DNA of 64,000 nucleotides from Miscanthus floridulus (Eukaryota > Streptophyta > Magnoliopsida > Poales > Poaceae). The notes beneath the pieces are model-generated. The model made no database searches. It worked only from the letters and a program-made list of their open reading frames with translations, and was not told the origin of the DNA. Positions within the stretch are counted from its first letter, which is position 1. Each line of letters begins with the position of its first letter. A program made the translations under genes and the position numbers. Shown here in pieces: positions 1 to 11,197 of this stretch. The DNA is taken from contig NC_089597.1 in assembly GCF_019320115.1 (NCBI RefSeq), forward strand, positions 119,852,000-119,915,999. Reading direction: 5' to 3'.

Positions 1-748
1 GCTTTGCCGAGCCCATTGCGACCGATGGACCCAGATTCCACTCGAGCATGCCCGTTAGCAAGCTCACCGAGCGCATCACTCGAGTCTTCGAGGCAAGTGA
101 CGTTAGCTCAACCCCTCTGATTGTAGTAACCGAGGATGGGGTGACAATCACAAAGTCGAGCCGACCCTTGATTGAATCCCCTCTACACATAGGGGCTCGA
201 GGAAAGTTGGACTCGTAAGGAGACCGAACGCGCGGTCGCAGAACGATAGCTCAGATCCTAGGGAGGGGGTACGTACAAAAACAAGCGACGTTTTCTCCTA
301 CTAATTTCGCTATCCTCTCCTCGATCTTTAGTGACACCTGACCCTAGCAATGGCAAGGGGTTGGATCTCACTCGAGGGCTGATTAGGGTATAAATACACC
401 CTTTTTGAAACAGTCATCGTGCCCGACCTCTTCCTCATGTTAAAACTTCAGTGGCAAGGTCTGTGGAAATGAACGATTGAGTATGGCTGGTTGAACTACG
501 AGAAACCTATGACCCTATGACTATGGCACTCTTGCTCACCAACATGATCAGAGTTTCCCTCCTACACCTTGGGCCCTATGGTCTTAACAATCGGAAGAGT
601 CGGAACACACAAACCCCTTTTCACACATAAAAAGGGAGGAAAAACAAACTCAGTCAAACAAAACAAAATGATAAGTTTGTGCAATAGTACAGAAGGGTCG
701 AAGTTTGTTTGCTTACTACATGAATGATTACTCAACCTATCTGACTAA
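1..748. other. Non-coding 3' region of TE1
   Basis: No convincing coding frame. Around 330-400 and 420-550 there are phrases also present in the 3' region of TE6: a 'gaccctagcaa...ggggttgga' stretch and a 'gaaaccta...ctttgctcacca' type stretch (compare 58030-58290 and 59610-59820). These look like a degenerate 3' untranslated module shared by the two elements, downstream of pol and before the antisense ORF. Confidence 0.5.
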
Positions 749-2813
749 CTAACCCCTCTGGGGGAGAACTATGTCTTCTATTTTGTCCACCAAATCCCGC
801 GAAAGGGGAGCCACCGTTGTCTCTATCTCATCTAGCTCATATGCTTCATAGCCAGGCGCAAAGCTGAGGCTCATCATCTCTAGGTTGATGTTGTCCCCAT
901 AACGAGAACGAGCAATCAAGAAGGATTGATGGACCCCAGCATGAAGGGTGTTCCTTTCGAGCTGGTGCACCTGCGCTATGATCTCGATGGCATGGGCCAC
1001 GAGCAAACTGGTCCCCTCCGACCACACCACCTCTAGTTCATCGTAGACCACTCCAAGGGCAGTGCTCAGGATACTGAGCTCGTTGCTCTTTGCCTAAAGG
1101 TTCCTCCTCATCTCGGCAAGGTCCATGGCTAGCCCGGTAGAGACGCCTGTGGCCTCCAGCCTTTGGGTTGTCGTCGTTCCAAGCTCGGCCTAGAGGGAGC
1201 CAATCTTCTGTTGCGCATCGTCGTGCTCTTGAAGGGCCTAGTCACACTCCTTGTGAGCCACGCCATGCTCTGAGTAGAGCCTCTCCATGGTTTGGAGTAG
1301 CTTGTCCCACTCCTTGTGCAGCCGGGTGACCTCCATTGCATTTAGACTCGCCTTCTTCTCTTGGGCCCCAAGCTTCTCCTCAGCTCCCAGCTTTAGCTCC
1401 CGCTCCTTCTCAACCTCAGCTAGAAGGTCAAGGATTCGTCGATGGGTCTCAGCGTCCTTCTAGAGCATCCCATCTTGCTCCCTATAGACCTTGGTAGCCT
1501 CCTCCTTGTCCTCCCATGATCTCACCGATAGGGCCTTGAACACCCTCTCGGCCTCGTCCGCATGATGATGGGCCTCGACCACCCACAATTGGAGACTGTT
1601 TGCCTCCTCAGCAATGGGAGTCAGCTCGGCCACCTTCTGCTAGCAGCAACGAGCTAGGCCATCACCTCCCCTCATTCCCATTCCTACAGCTTCCTCTGCC
1701 TCTTCTTCCTCTTGTCCTCCTTCGCCTTCCTAAGCCGCTAGCCCTCAGCGCGATTCATCGCCCTCACGGATGAGTCCCTCAGCAATGGAGCTAGGTGATC
1801 CATGAGGACAAGGTCCCTTAGCTAGACCCCCATCACAATGTTAGTATCAAGAGGTCAGGAGATCAATTGAGGAGGAGGCATGAGGAGAGGAAACTTATGA
1901 AGATGACGTAGCCTGGTTTCGGCCACGTCGGAGGATGCCCCAGCACCGGGTACACAAAATCAAGGGAGGTGCCCACGTCATCCCATGAAGGCCCCATCAC
2001 CTCCTTGATGTGCAGTGCAACTTTGGGGGGAGAGCGCTCCCTCGGCCAGCATCATCCCATCGAATGATGCCTCGGGCGCCATCGCATATAGCGGAAGCGT
2101 GCGCCCCATCAGTGGCGCCACCCTCCTCGCGTGGTAGGCCCCAATGATGACCGACCCCTTTAGGCCCCTCTCCTTTAGGATGCGGATGGTGGTGAGGTGG
2201 TCCTGGATCTTCTTCTTGTCCTTCTCCAGGACACCCCACTTCCTCCACGAATCTAGGGCCTCTTCGATTAGGCGCCCGGTGAACCCTGGCTGGGGGCGGC
2301 AGCGTCGTTCTTGAGATAAAACCACTACGAATGCCACCCCTTGTTGGAGGTTGATAGCTGCATCGACGGGTACTCACCGATCCGATTGTTCTAGAGGTGG
2401 ATGCTGGTGCATCCCATCGGCATATGCAACTCCTGCTTGTTGCTCTTCTCCCTCTTCTTCTAGAGGGTGATGGCGAAGAAGTGCCGCCATAGATCGTAGT
2501 GGGGACTAATCTCTAGGAATCCCTCACATAGGGTGACGAACGCCACCATGTGCTGGATTCCATTGGGATTGAGGTGCTGTAGCTTAATCTTGTAGTAGTG
2601 CAGCAACCCTCAAAGAAATCTATGAGCAGGGGTAGCAAACCCGCGCTCATGGAAGTGCGTGAACAACACCACATAGCCATTGGGTGGTGACAGCACGTCC
2701 TCCTCGCTAGGTAGCAGCCACTCCTCGGCCGTGGTCCATGCGCAGAGAAGATCACGATGGACGAGGCCCTCCATGCACTAGAAGGTGATGTTAGAGCGGC
2801 ACCACAGATCCAT
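749..2813 (-). pseudogene. Antisense accessory ORF of TE1 (plant 'putative gypsy-type transposon' domain), degraded
   Basis: Read from an ATG at 2813 down to 749, the minus strand encodes a protein of the plant-specific 'putative gypsy type transposon' family (the domain I know as Transposase_28). Around 2600-2250 the recognisable features are HYYKIKLQHLNPNGIQ, an LCEGFLEI-like stretch and WFYLKNDAAAP. At 2230-2000 come a WRKWGV segment and a KKIQDHLTTI helix. A Glu/Leu/Lys-rich, probably coiled-coil stretch follows at about 1900-1100. The C-terminal 100 residues (1051-749) are open and end with LPQRG. The frame is broken by several stops (near 2780, 2622, 2470, 2400 and 2317) and by shifts in the coiled-coil part. 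It lies opposite to the element's own transcription, between the pol side and the 3' LTR. The molecular function of this family is unknown to me. Confidence 0.7.
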
Positions 2814-2940
2814 TAGAAGATGGGGGCGAGTGGATGCGAGCTTGACGGTGGCTAAGACACAGATGTGGGAAGCCTAGGGGATTGGTGATGGAGGTTGCAG
2901 ATGCGAAGGCAAGGTACGAAACCCTGGAGGCAAACCCTTT

Positions 2941-2953
2941 GGTTTTATAGGGG
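2941..2953 (-). promoter_or_regulatory. TATA box for the antisense ORF of TE1
   Basis: The minus strand reads CCCCTATAAAACC, a good plant TATA box, about 130 bp upstream of the ATG at 2813 of the antisense ORF. The distance allows transcription to start near 2910-2920 with a leader of about 100 nt. This suggests the antisense ORF had its own promoter and did not depend on the LTR. Confidence 0.5.
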
Positions 2954-3602
2954 CAACGGATGCGAGGAAACCAACCATCCCCCTAGATCTCCGCTCCTGC
3001 CATGATTTGCCATAATGTCACGCCATGGGATATGTGCAAGCAATCCCTATCCTTTCCCTCAGAAGACTCGCTGGACATTTTGCCTCCCCGGGCGGGCCAC
3101 GACTCGTTACAAGTAAGAAAGAATACGGATAAAAACATCTCTACGGCCCGTCTAGGCCTAGGAGTTCAACGGTTGGCCCATCAATGGGTTCGACAGCCGC
3201 TCTAGGCACCCTTACGATAAGGGATGGGAAGGGATGGGCTCGCAAGCGGCCAGTACCTAGGCGCACGAGCACCACAAGCATCTCAACCCATGATCCCTGC
3301 GAATGGGATGCCGAGACCCTAATCAAACTATCTAGCTAACAAACCACCAAATCTCACGGCCATACCCACGAAGGGTCAGACCTTGGCAAGAAGGAATCAC
3401 CATTCCTAGGACACACTATGGGCAACAAAAGAAGGTCGGGGCCCTCAAAGTCCTCCCTTTAAAAAAAATTCCGAAGGAGTATTCTACTCCTCCACAGGCT
3501 CAGGGCTACACCCGCCGGGTGCGCTCGCGTGCACCCACTAGCAAATTGAAAAATCCCCCAGGCGATTCTACCCAAATCACCCAAGGGCTCGGGGGCTACT
3601 AT
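2954..3602. other. Spacer and polypurine-like tract before the TE1 LTR
   Basis: No supported gene. The last bases before the LTR, 3583-3597, read CAAGGGCTCGGGGGC on the plus strand, a G-rich tract at the place where a plus-strand element needs its polypurine primer. Similar 'ctcgggggcta' phrases occur in TE6 3' DNA at 59645. Confidence 0.45.
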
Positions 3603-3693
3603 TGGGAACCAATACTAGGGTACCCGAAGAGGAGGAGCTAATAACCATCAACATTGATTCATCCGATCGGTCAAGAGCGCGACCACACCTCTT

Positions 3694-4180
3694 GCTGGGC
3701 TCCGCCTCATCCAACCACCAAGGCCATGGGCTCCGCCTCGTCCGATGTCCGAGGACTGGCTTCGCCTCGGTTGACCCCAAGGGCTGGCTCCACCTTAGCT
3801 AACCCCCAAGGGTAGGCTCTACCTTGTTCGACCCCCGAGGGTCGGCTCCGCCTTGGCTGACCCCCGAGGGTAGGCTCCACCTCGTTCGACCCCCGAGGGT
3901 TGGCTTCGCCTCAGCTGACCCCTGAGGGTAGGCTCCGCCTCGTCTGACCCCTGAGGGTTGGCTCTACCTCGGCCGACATCCAAGGGCTAGCTCTGCCTTG
4001 GCTGACTCCCAAGGGTAGGCTCCGCCTCGTCCAACCCTCAAGGGTTAGTTTCACCTCAGCTGACGTCGTAGGGCTAGCTCCACCTCGTCCAACCCCTGAG
4101 GGCTGGTTCCACCTCGGCCGACATTGTAGGGATGTCTCTGCCTCGTCCGACGTCTGAGGGATGGCTCCGCTTCACCCAAT
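3694..4180 (+). repeat. 29-bp minisatellite in the TE1 LTR (about 17 units)
   Basis: Units of 29 bp follow the pattern CCCCCGAGGGTNGGCTCCGCCT plus a variable end. Two unit types alternate for most of the array. One has GGGTAGGCT and ends in GTCCGA or GTTCGA. The other has GGGTTGGCT or GGGTCGGCT and ends in GGCTGA, AGCTGA or GGCCGA. This gives a partial 58-bp higher-order period. The array lies in the U3-side half of the LTR, upstream of the TATA box at 4629. Confidence 0.85.
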
Positions 4181-4628
4181 CCCTCAGACATGGTTTCTAA
4201 CGGGAGCTCATGCCGCCGCCAACCACTACGGGCTAGAAAGTATGACCCAAGGTCAAAATTCTAGCATCATGCAGGGAGCGGTCACATCTCAACATGACCC
4301 ATCCCCATGACATGTCATTCTAGGGAACTCACATCGCCCATAGTGACGGATGTGTAGTCACTATGCTACCCACTCCTTGTGCGGCCGCTGATCAACACGT
4401 TGGTTAGCCATGCCGCCCGCCAAGGCAGGGTGGGATGTTATGACTCGCTGACAACGCTAGGGCATGGCATTGTCAGAAGATAGGCGACCGACATGGAGCT
4501 ATCCCTGTCACCACTTGCTATGTCAGCGGGGCCCACACAGAGGAAAAGGAAGGCCCGGCGGCCCTAAAGACTTCCTTGGCCTCTCATTCTCCTCTTTTCC
4601 CCCATTGTAACCCATGCTTTCCCTTGGC

Positions 4629-4637
4629 CTATAAAAA
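4629..4637 (+). promoter_or_regulatory. LTR TATA box of TE1
   Basis: CTATAAAAA in the context CCTTGGCCTATAAAAAGG. The equivalent sequence in the TE6 LTR (29153-29162) is TCTATAAAAG in the same relative position. This marks the U3/R side of the LTR and a plus-strand transcription start about 30 bp downstream. Confidence 0.65.
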
Positions 4638-4939
4638 GGAAAGCATGGCATCTCATGAAAGGGGATGGAGACATCGAACAAGTGTATCATGCAGCAGCGG
4701 TTCACCGCACCTCATCACGAACAACACATCACCAGAGACTTGGGATCAATCCCTCTCTCTCCCGTTTGTAACCCCTACTACGAACTTTTCTGTGCTAGTA
4801 ACAAGAGCGGCAGCAATGAACTGGACGTAGGGACATTTAGCTCGAACCAGTATAAACCTCGCGTCCTCTTAGCACACCATCCGAGCCAGACGTGCAATAA
4901 TACAAATTTACTCATTGGTGCTTACTCAAAACACCGACA

Positions 4940-6284
4940 CCACATTGCACCGAACGTGTTTGAAGCACCTTCTCAGGAGCTAGCTTAAGAGCAAAGTCGG
5001 AAGGTAATGTTGGTGATACCTGATGAGCTGCACCCATAGCATTCTTAAGCTGAGAGACATGGAAGACTGGGTGAATGGCGGAATGAGTAGGCAGAACAAG
5101 CTTCTACGCCACAGAATCGACACGCTGTATAACTTCAGAGGGCCTGAAGAAGCGGAAGGCAAGTTTCTGATGAGAGCGTGGCGCCAAAGAGGACATCACA
5201 TAAGGCTGAAGCTTTTGGAAAACTTTAGCACCAACCTCAAAGTGCCGTTTAGAGCGCTGCTGGTCAGTTTGCTTCTTCAGATAGTGTTTGGCGCGATGGA
5301 GGAGGTGTTGCAATAGTTGGTCCATCACAGCACGGTCAGCAGACCACCCAGCTACCTCAAACTTAGAAGGATCAGATGTTGGAAGTACCAGTAGGTGTGG
5401 AGAGTAGCCGTACAAACCTTCAAATGGAGAGTGGTCAATGGCGGAATGAAGGCAAGTGTTGTACCAGAACTCGGCCGTTGCCAACCACTGACTCCACTTC
5501 ACAGGACAAGCATGGACAAAGCATTGAAGGTACGTTTCAAAGCACTGGTTGAGCCATTTGGTCTGACCATCTGATTGAGGGTGGTATGATGTGCTGCGAC
5601 ATAGTTGAACATCGGCCAAGTTGAAAAGTTCCAACCAGAATTGGCTTGTGAAAATTCGATCCCGATCAGAGACTATAGACTGAGACAGGCCATGATGGTG
5701 ATAGACATTATCCAGGAATGCCTTAGCTACCACTGATGCTGTGAATGGATGGCTCAGGGGGGTGAAGTGGCCGTATTTTGTGAATAAATCCACAACTACC
5801 AATATACAATTGTATTTACTAGATGTGGGCAGACCCTCAACGAAATCCATTGAAATGATTTGCCAAGCTGAGGCTGATACTGGCAAGGGCTGGAGCAACT
5901 CGGGGTTCTTGCTTCTATCATACTTAGACTGTTGGCAAACGACACATGATTGAACAAACAGCTTGATAGCATTCTTCATACCTTTCCACGTGAAGTACTG
6001 TTAAAGCCAGGCGCATGTGACTGGAACGCTAGAGTGGCCACCCCAAGCACTGTCATGAAATTCAATAATAATATGCTATTGGATGTCACGATCAGAGCCC
6101 AACCAAATCTTGTTACGATAGCGCAGAACACCCGATTTCCAAGAATAATCGGCCACAACACTTGGGTCCAAAGCCAACTTAGCAATAATAGCTTGAGTGA
6201 AGGGATCATTATCATAGCTAGGTGACACTATTGATAGCCAAGAAGGAACCAGAGAAGTTACCGAAGCACAGATAGCAGGGGGCA
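4940..6284 (-). pseudogene. TE2 integrase, truncated at its C-terminal tail
   Basis: The zinc-binding part has a histidine pair (HDSAWGGHS) and the cysteine pair SCVVCQQ. The core follows with MDFVEGLP (first Asp) and IVSDRDRIF (second Asp). The third acidic position of the DD35E triad is changed: the usual DGQTE is DGQTK here, so the enzyme would be inactive even without the stops. After the core comes a GPY-like tail and the chromovirus motif AIHPVFHVSQLKNA. The frame then ends at 4940 exactly where the TE1 LTR begins. Stops lie near 6000 and 5100. The longest open piece is 5104-5979. Confidence 0.85.
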
Positions 6285-6720
6285 TGGGATGATGAGATAG
6301 GGCGTCTGCGGCACGGTTGTCAGACCCTTTTCTGTAAACAATATGGTATTGCTATCCCAGAAGCTTGGAGAAGACTTTCTGTTGCCAATTAGTGTGCAAA
6401 CGCTGATCCCCCAACTGAGTAAGGCTCTTCTGGTCTGTCAGGATCACAAATTCCTAGAATTGCAGATAAGAACGCCAAGCTTGCACTACGAGAAGTATGG
6501 CCATGTACTCCTTCTCGTATGTTGATAACCCGTGGGATTTGGGGCCAAGAGCCTTACTAAGATATGCCAGTGGATGGTTGTCCTACACGAGAACTGCACT
6601 GATGCCGGCGTCTGATGCATTTGTTTCAATACAAAATGGTCATGCACAGTTGGGGAGGACCAATATAGGTGACTAACATAGGGCAGCCTTCAGTGCTTGG
6701 AAAGCAGCTTCATGATCTGC
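6285..6720 (-). pseudogene. TE2 RNase H domain
   Basis: A retroviral-type RNase H relic between RT and integrase. The four acidic positions are visible as TNASDAGIS, YEKEYMA, LTDQKSL and NRAADALSHH. The frame is shared with the flanking RT and IN but is cut by several stop codons, so only short open pieces remain. It would have degraded the RNA of the RNA/DNA hybrid during reverse transcription. Confidence 0.7.
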
Positions 6721-7463
6721 AGTCCAAATGAATAGAGAGTTTTTCTTCAGTAAATTGGTTAAAGGCTTGGAGATGATTCCGAAGTGTCACACAAATTTAC
6801 GATAGTATCCTGCAAGTCCCAGAAATCCACGCAATTCCTTGATTGAAGTGGGTGCCGGCCATTTAGCGATGGCATTGAGCTTCTCTATGTCAGTTTCCGC
6901 GCTAGCAACACTGATCATGTGGCCTAGGTAAGAGATTTTCGTCTGAGCAAAGGAGCATTTTGATACTTTCAGTTTCCATTGATCCTTGGCCAAAAGATGG
7001 AAAACCAACCGGATATGCTTAAGATGGGACTCCCATGTGGGACTATAAATGAGTATGTCATCAAAGAACACCAGAACAAAACGACGAAGATATCACGCCA
7101 ACGTTGTGTTTATGGCATCTTGAAAGGATCCTAGAGCACCAGTCAAACCGAAGGCCAATACAAAGAACTCAAACTGCCCAAAATGTGTCTAGAAGGCTGT
7201 CTTCTACTCTTCACCAGACTTATTGCCAATTTGATGAAAGCCAACTTGGAGGTCTAGGCTAGTGAAGTAGGCTGCTCCTGCCAATTCGTCTAGTAACTCA
7301 TCGATGATGGGCACTGGGTACTTCCTTTTGACAGTGATGGCATTAAGGTGGCGATAATCTACACAAAAATGCCAAGTGCCATCCTTTTTCTTGACCAACA
7401 GAATGGGTGAAGCAAATGCGCTGGTGCTTTTCTGAATAATACCTTGCTGCAGCATCTCACACA
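6721..7463 (-). pseudogene. TE2 reverse transcriptase, 3' part after the TE3 insertion
   Basis: Recognisable RT motifs in order are LVKKKDGTWHFCVDYRHLN, KYPVPIIDELLDEL, FTSLDLQVGFHQI, a degraded FGL region and the catalytic box VFFDDILIYS (FFDD in place of YxDD). Then come the thumb and connection segments LGHMISVA and [13 protein letters not shown]. Stops near 7203 and 6786 break it. Upstream the frame continues at 16987 beyond TE3, and removing TE3 with one copy of the 5-bp duplication keeps the codon phase, which supports a simple insertion. Confidence 0.85.
7459..7463. repeat. Target-site duplication of TE3, left copy
   Basis: ACACA directly before the LTR start TGTAGC at 7464. The same five bases follow the other LTR at 16987-16991. 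With one copy removed, the TE2 RT reading frame is continuous. Confidence 0.85.
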
Positions 7464-10400
7464 TGTAGCACCCGATTTTAAAGACAAAACTAGATACACA
7501 CTATATGTGAGCCCAGGAAGTCAAATCTCACATATAGCCACAAATAAGGGTAATATCAAAAGATAATACTTATTGCATAACGTATTAGTAAAAGAAAAAT
7601 AACCTCAGAGTATAGACAACGGAAAGTCGACTCCAATCTTCTGGTGAAGACTCCAAATCCACAGGGACGACTGACTGGTTGACCACAAGCCTAACTCCTC
7701 CAAACCAACAATCTGGTACCCATCCGGAATTTTTATCCAAAGTATAGAAAAGTAAAGTAAGCATAAGTACATGGCGTACTTACAATTATATCATGGGGTT
7801 CATGAGGCTCAAAAGGCTGACATTGGTTTAACTGTGATTAGCCTTTGTTTAGTACAAATTTAGCAATTGGTTGGCATCAGTTTATCCATAAGCCCATAAA
7901 CACATGATCAGGTAAACATGAAAAATGTATAGCATAAACAATTAATCATTAGTACCATTATCCATTAGTGATCATCTCTATTCCATAAGGGTCCAAGGCC
8001 GCTCGTGACCGTGAGCACGGCTGTTATAATAGTTTTACACTCTGCAGAGGTTGTACACTTTCACTATGAGTCGTGATTTACCTTTTCGTCCGAGGTAGCT
8101 AATCTCTTGACCCACTTCCAAAGAAGGTCGGTAGGGTTCACTATGAAGCCTTTCAAAGGTTCGTCTAACAAGTTAAGGCCGCTAGGCGTATGTGTCCCAT
8201 CTCTAGGAGTGGCACGCGTGGGCATCGTAGCATGGTACACACATCCTAGCAGTAAAGGAAACATACCCTCATGCGCCATAAAGGTAACCACTAACAAGCT
8301 AGAAAAGGTCCTCATACTGAGCTAAAGCCAGAGCCATATAGCCCTCACAGCTGCACTGTAAGTCCCGGATGATCGCTTACAGATAAGTCCTTAGGGAGAG
8401 GAATCTAGAGCATTTAGAAAGTAGCTAAACACTCCAGCCCCTTTTTCCATGTTGCTAAAAAGTCATGTTTTAATGTTTATTGCATATACCATTAGTCAAG
8501 TTACAAGATCATGGTTTTGATTAAGCACTAGCAAAAACTACCCAATACAATAACCCAAAGGTTTCAAGGTACAAGATATCAAATATCTAGGATATCCTTA
8601 TTGGGAACAAGGTAGACACATGCAATATGAATTAAGTGATTAAATGTGAATAGGTAACAAGGATGGTCCCATGCTATACTTGCTTTACACACCGATCCTT
8701 TGGTAAGCTTTATTCTTCAATGCCCTTCTTCTTCTTCTGGATCACCACGTGTATCTCACCAACTGAACGTAATCGTAGAACACCACACAAACATCCATAC
8801 AATACATGCAGAGCATACAATTGCATCTATATCAGAACAGCACACCAATCATAGAAAAATAAGTAAAAGAATTTGAAACACGATTCTACGCATCGCTACG
8901 AACACACAGTTGTGAGAAGCACGCTAATCGGAGCTACAGTTGAAAAGATACAACTACCGAGATATTTGCTTTATATGTGGAAAAGAAAATTATGGGCTTC
9001 CTTTATGTTAACTATATGAATTCATATATAAAAGATATTTTATAAATAATATAGATAAAATTAAGTCAATTTTAGATTTGAATTATAAAACAAAAGTAAA
9101 TCAAATCATATTTTATTTATAAAATCTAGTTGCATAATCTTTAATCAAGATATGATTTAAACTATGATTTTTATGAAAAAGTAATATAGTAAACATTATT
9201 ACTAATGCATAGATCTCGTCGTTATGAAACAAACGCAACTTGAACGAACTATTTTGGAGTTAAAATGAATAAGTTATGATTTAAACAAGTTTTCATTTAG
9301 TTAAATAATAAATTAAATCTACCCATGAATTTCAAGTGTTGAAAACATGCCTAACAGTAGTATAAACATGTAGATAACGTAAATACGATCCTAACACAAT
9401 TCAAACGGGTCAAATCGGACGTAAAACGCAAAAGTTATAGCCTAAATAAATCGAATGGCAAAACTGTAAATAACTAAAAACATATTTTTGGAACCAACCG
9501 AGCAAAATACGCTTTTAAAAGAAGAAAGCGTAAACAAAAAAATACGTAATGGACGGCGGGTTCTATTTTGAAGAAACCAAGGGGCTCTTATGAAAATTAG
9601 CCATGCGAAGGGGTATCGGTGATTCTGGATCGTCGGATCAGATTTGAACGGTGCTGATTGATTCACGGGGGAGAAGGGGATAGCCGGCTGGCAGCTATAG
9701 TGCCCGGCGCGGAGGTCAGCCATGGGCGACAGCGGACAGCTCGCCGGTGTCCGCGGTTCCGACGATTTCGGCCATCTCGCGTTCAACCGATTACACAGGG
9801 ACATACTACGGGATCTTGTGGATTCAACTAGGTACAAATGGAGGACAGAGAGCACGTCGAGGTGACGGTCCTACGGCGGCGCCATGAACGGCGGTTTGGG
9901 AGCTCGCTGCTACATCGTTCTAGGGCGCCAAACGCGACATGAAGGGGTCGAGCAGGTACAGGAGCTCACCGTGAGTCGTTAGGTGGGGAGCGCGGTGTCC
10001 GCGGAGACCTCGAAGGGGCGGGTCGACGACGGCGGCGATGGCTGGAGAGAGAGGGAGGGCGCGGGTGAGATGAATTCGATCGAAATGAAGCTGAAACATG
10101 AAATTGGAGGTACCTCTAGTTGCGCGAGAATATGGCGGAGCTTACGGGCGCATCAGCGACGAGGTTCGAGGCACCAGAACGAGGAATCGTGGCGGCATTG
10201 GCGAGCGTGAGTGCGGACAGAGGAAAGGGGAGAAGGTGCACTCGGTTCCGTGCTTTATAGGCGGTAGGCGCTTGCGGTAAAAGGAAGGGGAGCGGGGGCG
10301 CGGTGAATCGGTCGCCTTCCCTGCATGCTAGGCGACGGATCAGTGGCCTACCATAGTTGCAGCGCCATTGCCGGCGAGAAAGAAAAGAAGGAGAGCGGGG

Positions 10401-11183
10401 AAAGAAAGGAAGGGGAAGAAGGGAGTGGGGCCGGCTGACGGGTGGGACCCAGCTCACAGCGAGGGTGAAGGGAGCGGCGTGCGGTGGAAGCCGAGCGGGC
10501 CACGGCGCGAGCTGGGCCAGTGTGGAGTAGCAAGCGCGCGGAAGGCCGAGCAGAGCAGGCCAAGTGGGTCGCGCAATGCGCGCGCGGAGCGACGCAGAGG
10601 GAGGGCGCGGAGTAGTGGGCCACCGATTGGGCCGATGCGGGAGGAAAAAGGAAGGGAGGAGGGGAGGCGAGGCTAGGCCACCGGGCGGGCCAATGCGGGA
10701 AGAAGGAGGAAGAATAGGGCCGGGCCAAATCTAGAGCTGGGCTAAAAATGAAGGAAGGAAGGATTTTAAAAATCAAATTCTTTTCCAAATCTATTTCTTT
10801 TATTAATTCAAAACAAATTCAAATAAGAACCAAATCACGTATAAATATGATTTAAAAATACATTTTTTATTCAAACATTAATGAACCAATTTTGGGTAAG
10901 TTTTCTGAAAATAACTTTTAAGTTCTTTCATTTTCTAATTCCTTTTCTTTTATTTCAAAGCCATTTTTCATTTCAAAAGCATTTTAACCATTTTGACTTT
11001 TCAATTAAAACCACTCAACCAATAAAATCAAATGCAATGGCATGTATGCTCAAACATGTTGCTACCTTATGATGTATTTTAATTTAATGAAAATTTTTAT
11101 TTTCCTATATTTCATGTGTACAAAAATTCATAAATAAATCATTTTAGCTCTATTTTAAAAGCGGCAAATTTTAGGGTGTTACA
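7464..11183 (-). repeat. 3' LTR of TE3 (left copy)
   Basis: 3720 bp, TG...CA. It aligns along its whole length with 13385-16986. In stretches I compared by eye the two differ by several percent (about 20 differences in 230 bp near 9600-9840, fewer elsewhere), and the right copy lacks two blocks of about 50-60 bp present here near 10090-10145 and 10560-10620. Short GC-rich open frames inside (for example 9442-9855 and 10348-10788) are mirrored in the other LTR and are not genes. A TATA-like element (minus strand CTATAAAGCA) sits at 10251-10260. Confidence 0.85.
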
Positions 11184-11197
11184 GTTCTACCCCCTTA
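11184..11197 (-). other. Polypurine tract of TE3
   Basis: The minus strand reads TAAGGGGGTAGAAC immediately before the LTR start TGTAACACCC. This is the expected position of the plus-strand DNA primer for a minus-oriented element. Confidence 0.65.

Larger units (their letters stand above)
1..4939 (+). mobile_element. TE1: 3' part of a Tat-like Ty3/gypsy retrotransposon
   Basis: Only the 3' portion is in the window. It shows, in order, a non-coding stretch, an antisense accessory ORF, a G-rich polypurine-like tract and a 1.3-kb LTR ending in AACACCGACA. The LTR is related to that of TE6 (28242-29490): same start context with a GGGTACCC motif, same minisatellite type, same TATA region and same terminal AACACCGACA. 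The Tat assignment rests on that relationship and on the antisense ORF, a known trait of the Tat lineage. The right end abuts the interrupted integrase frame of TE2 at 4940, so TE1 most likely inserted into TE2. The predicted 5-bp duplication would be ccaca (4940-4944), but its partner lies left of the window. Confidence 0.75.
3603..4939 (+). repeat. 3' LTR of TE1
   Basis: The repeat starts TGGGAACCAATACTAGG and ends AACACCGACA, so it has TG...CA termini. It aligns in outline with the TE6 LTR (28242-29490): GGTACCC near the start, minisatellite, a second unique block, a TATA box and the common end. It is 1337 bp against 1249 bp for TE6, mainly because it has more minisatellite units. The partner 5' LTR is outside the window, so the ends are inferred from the TE6 comparison and from the abrupt start of TE2 coding sequence at 4940. 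Confidence 0.7.

Noticed and set aside
3694..4180. 29-bp direct repeats that could be mistaken for a CRISPR array
   Set aside because: Units are contiguous without spacers, diverge from each other and lie inside a retrotransposon LTR of a plant genome.
9442..10788. Open frames of 100-146 codons, Pro/Arg/Ser-rich, also present at 15354-16590
   Set aside because: They lie in the GC-rich part of both TE3 LTRs, exist on both strands, have no domain and are shared only because the LTRs are copies of each other.
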